Of a DNA stretch of 58,609 bases, positions 58,600 through 58,609 are shown piece after piece. Source of the stretch: a bacterium MS4 (lineage in GTDB: Bacteria > Bacillota > Clostridia > Oscillospirales > Acutalibacteraceae). The stretch lies in assembly GCA_000752215.1 (NCBI GenBank), contig CCFG01000015.1:1-58609 (forward strand), given 5' to 3'. The number at the start of each line of letters is the position of its first letter. Positions within the stretch are counted from its first letter, which is position 1. The translations under genes and the position numbers were made by a program. A model generated the notes under the pieces. The model worked only from the letters and a program-made list of their open reading frames with translations. It ran no database searches and was not told the DNA's origin.

Positions 58600-58609
58600 T
58601 CATTTTTCC

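Overview
The window reads as chromosomal DNA of an anaerobic, low-to-mid GC Gram-positive bacterium of the class Clostridia. Oscillospiraceae/Ruminococcaceae is my best guess, by inference only. Support comes from strong AGGAGG-type ribosome sites with several TTG/GTG starts, two [FeFe]-hydrogenase genes, a glycyl radical enzyme, a sortase with its substrate, KdpFABC with KdpDE, and many one-component regulators. Both edges cut genes: the 3' part of feoB at the left and a PhoH-type ATPase at the right. I saw no tRNA, rRNA, CRISPR array or intact insertion sequence.

Layout. 1-5.6 kb: feoB end, a PatB/MalY C-S lyase, a TipA-like MerR regulator with a classic 19-bp-spacer promoter, a MetE-like protein and a LysR regulator. 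5.8-8.4 kb: a diol-dehydratase-type glycyl radical enzyme with no activating enzyme beside it. 8.7-9.3 kb: a GNAT acetyltransferase. 9.3-16 kb: a hydrogenase sensing locus in two divergent operons. The minus operon is a PAS-containing sensory [FeFe] hydrogenase, a SpoIIE/PP2C-like protein with a lost acidic residue, and a TnpB-like protein whose two RuvC aspartates are replaced. A structured guide-RNA-like 3' region follows. The plus operon is a NuoE-like protein, a second [FeFe] hydrogenase and a Cys-rich protein. 16-18 kb: VanZ, PAP2 and DUF3892 proteins.

18.2-23.9 kb: a polar amino-acid ABC transporter preceded by a 29-codon Cys/Arg-rich upstream ORF, then an M20 amidohydrolase and a fused Fe-S serine-dehydratase-like enzyme. 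24-30 kb: citrate synthase, MarR, RpiR, an ABC-F ATPase, and a DtxR regulator overlapping a zinc-ribbon protein. 30-39 kb: a chemoreceptor, a TetR regulator and a divergent four-gene MacB-like/adaptor/TolC-like export operon. 39-48.6 kb: Cdd1-like and DUF4317 proteins, then kdpFABCDE on the minus strand, including a 29-aa KdpF. 48.9-53.8 kb: a PanE-like reductase, a small coiled-coil protein, MFS, a Crp/Fnr-type regulator with a split DMT pair, and a 59-aa ribbon-helix-helix protein with its own operator-promoter. 54-58 kb: a YibE/F-sortase B fusion next to a surface phosphatase ending in an APLTG sorting signal.

The most interesting locus is 9.3-13.4 kb. A nuclease-dead TnpB homologue is co-transcribed with an H2-sensing hydrogenase and is followed by an RNA-like region ending in TTCAA, a short constant spacer and a terminator. 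This is the architecture expected of a domesticated RNA-guided regulator, here apparently tied to hydrogen or redox sensing. A second theme is a dispersed ~100-bp palindromic element with compensatory base changes between its two full copies.
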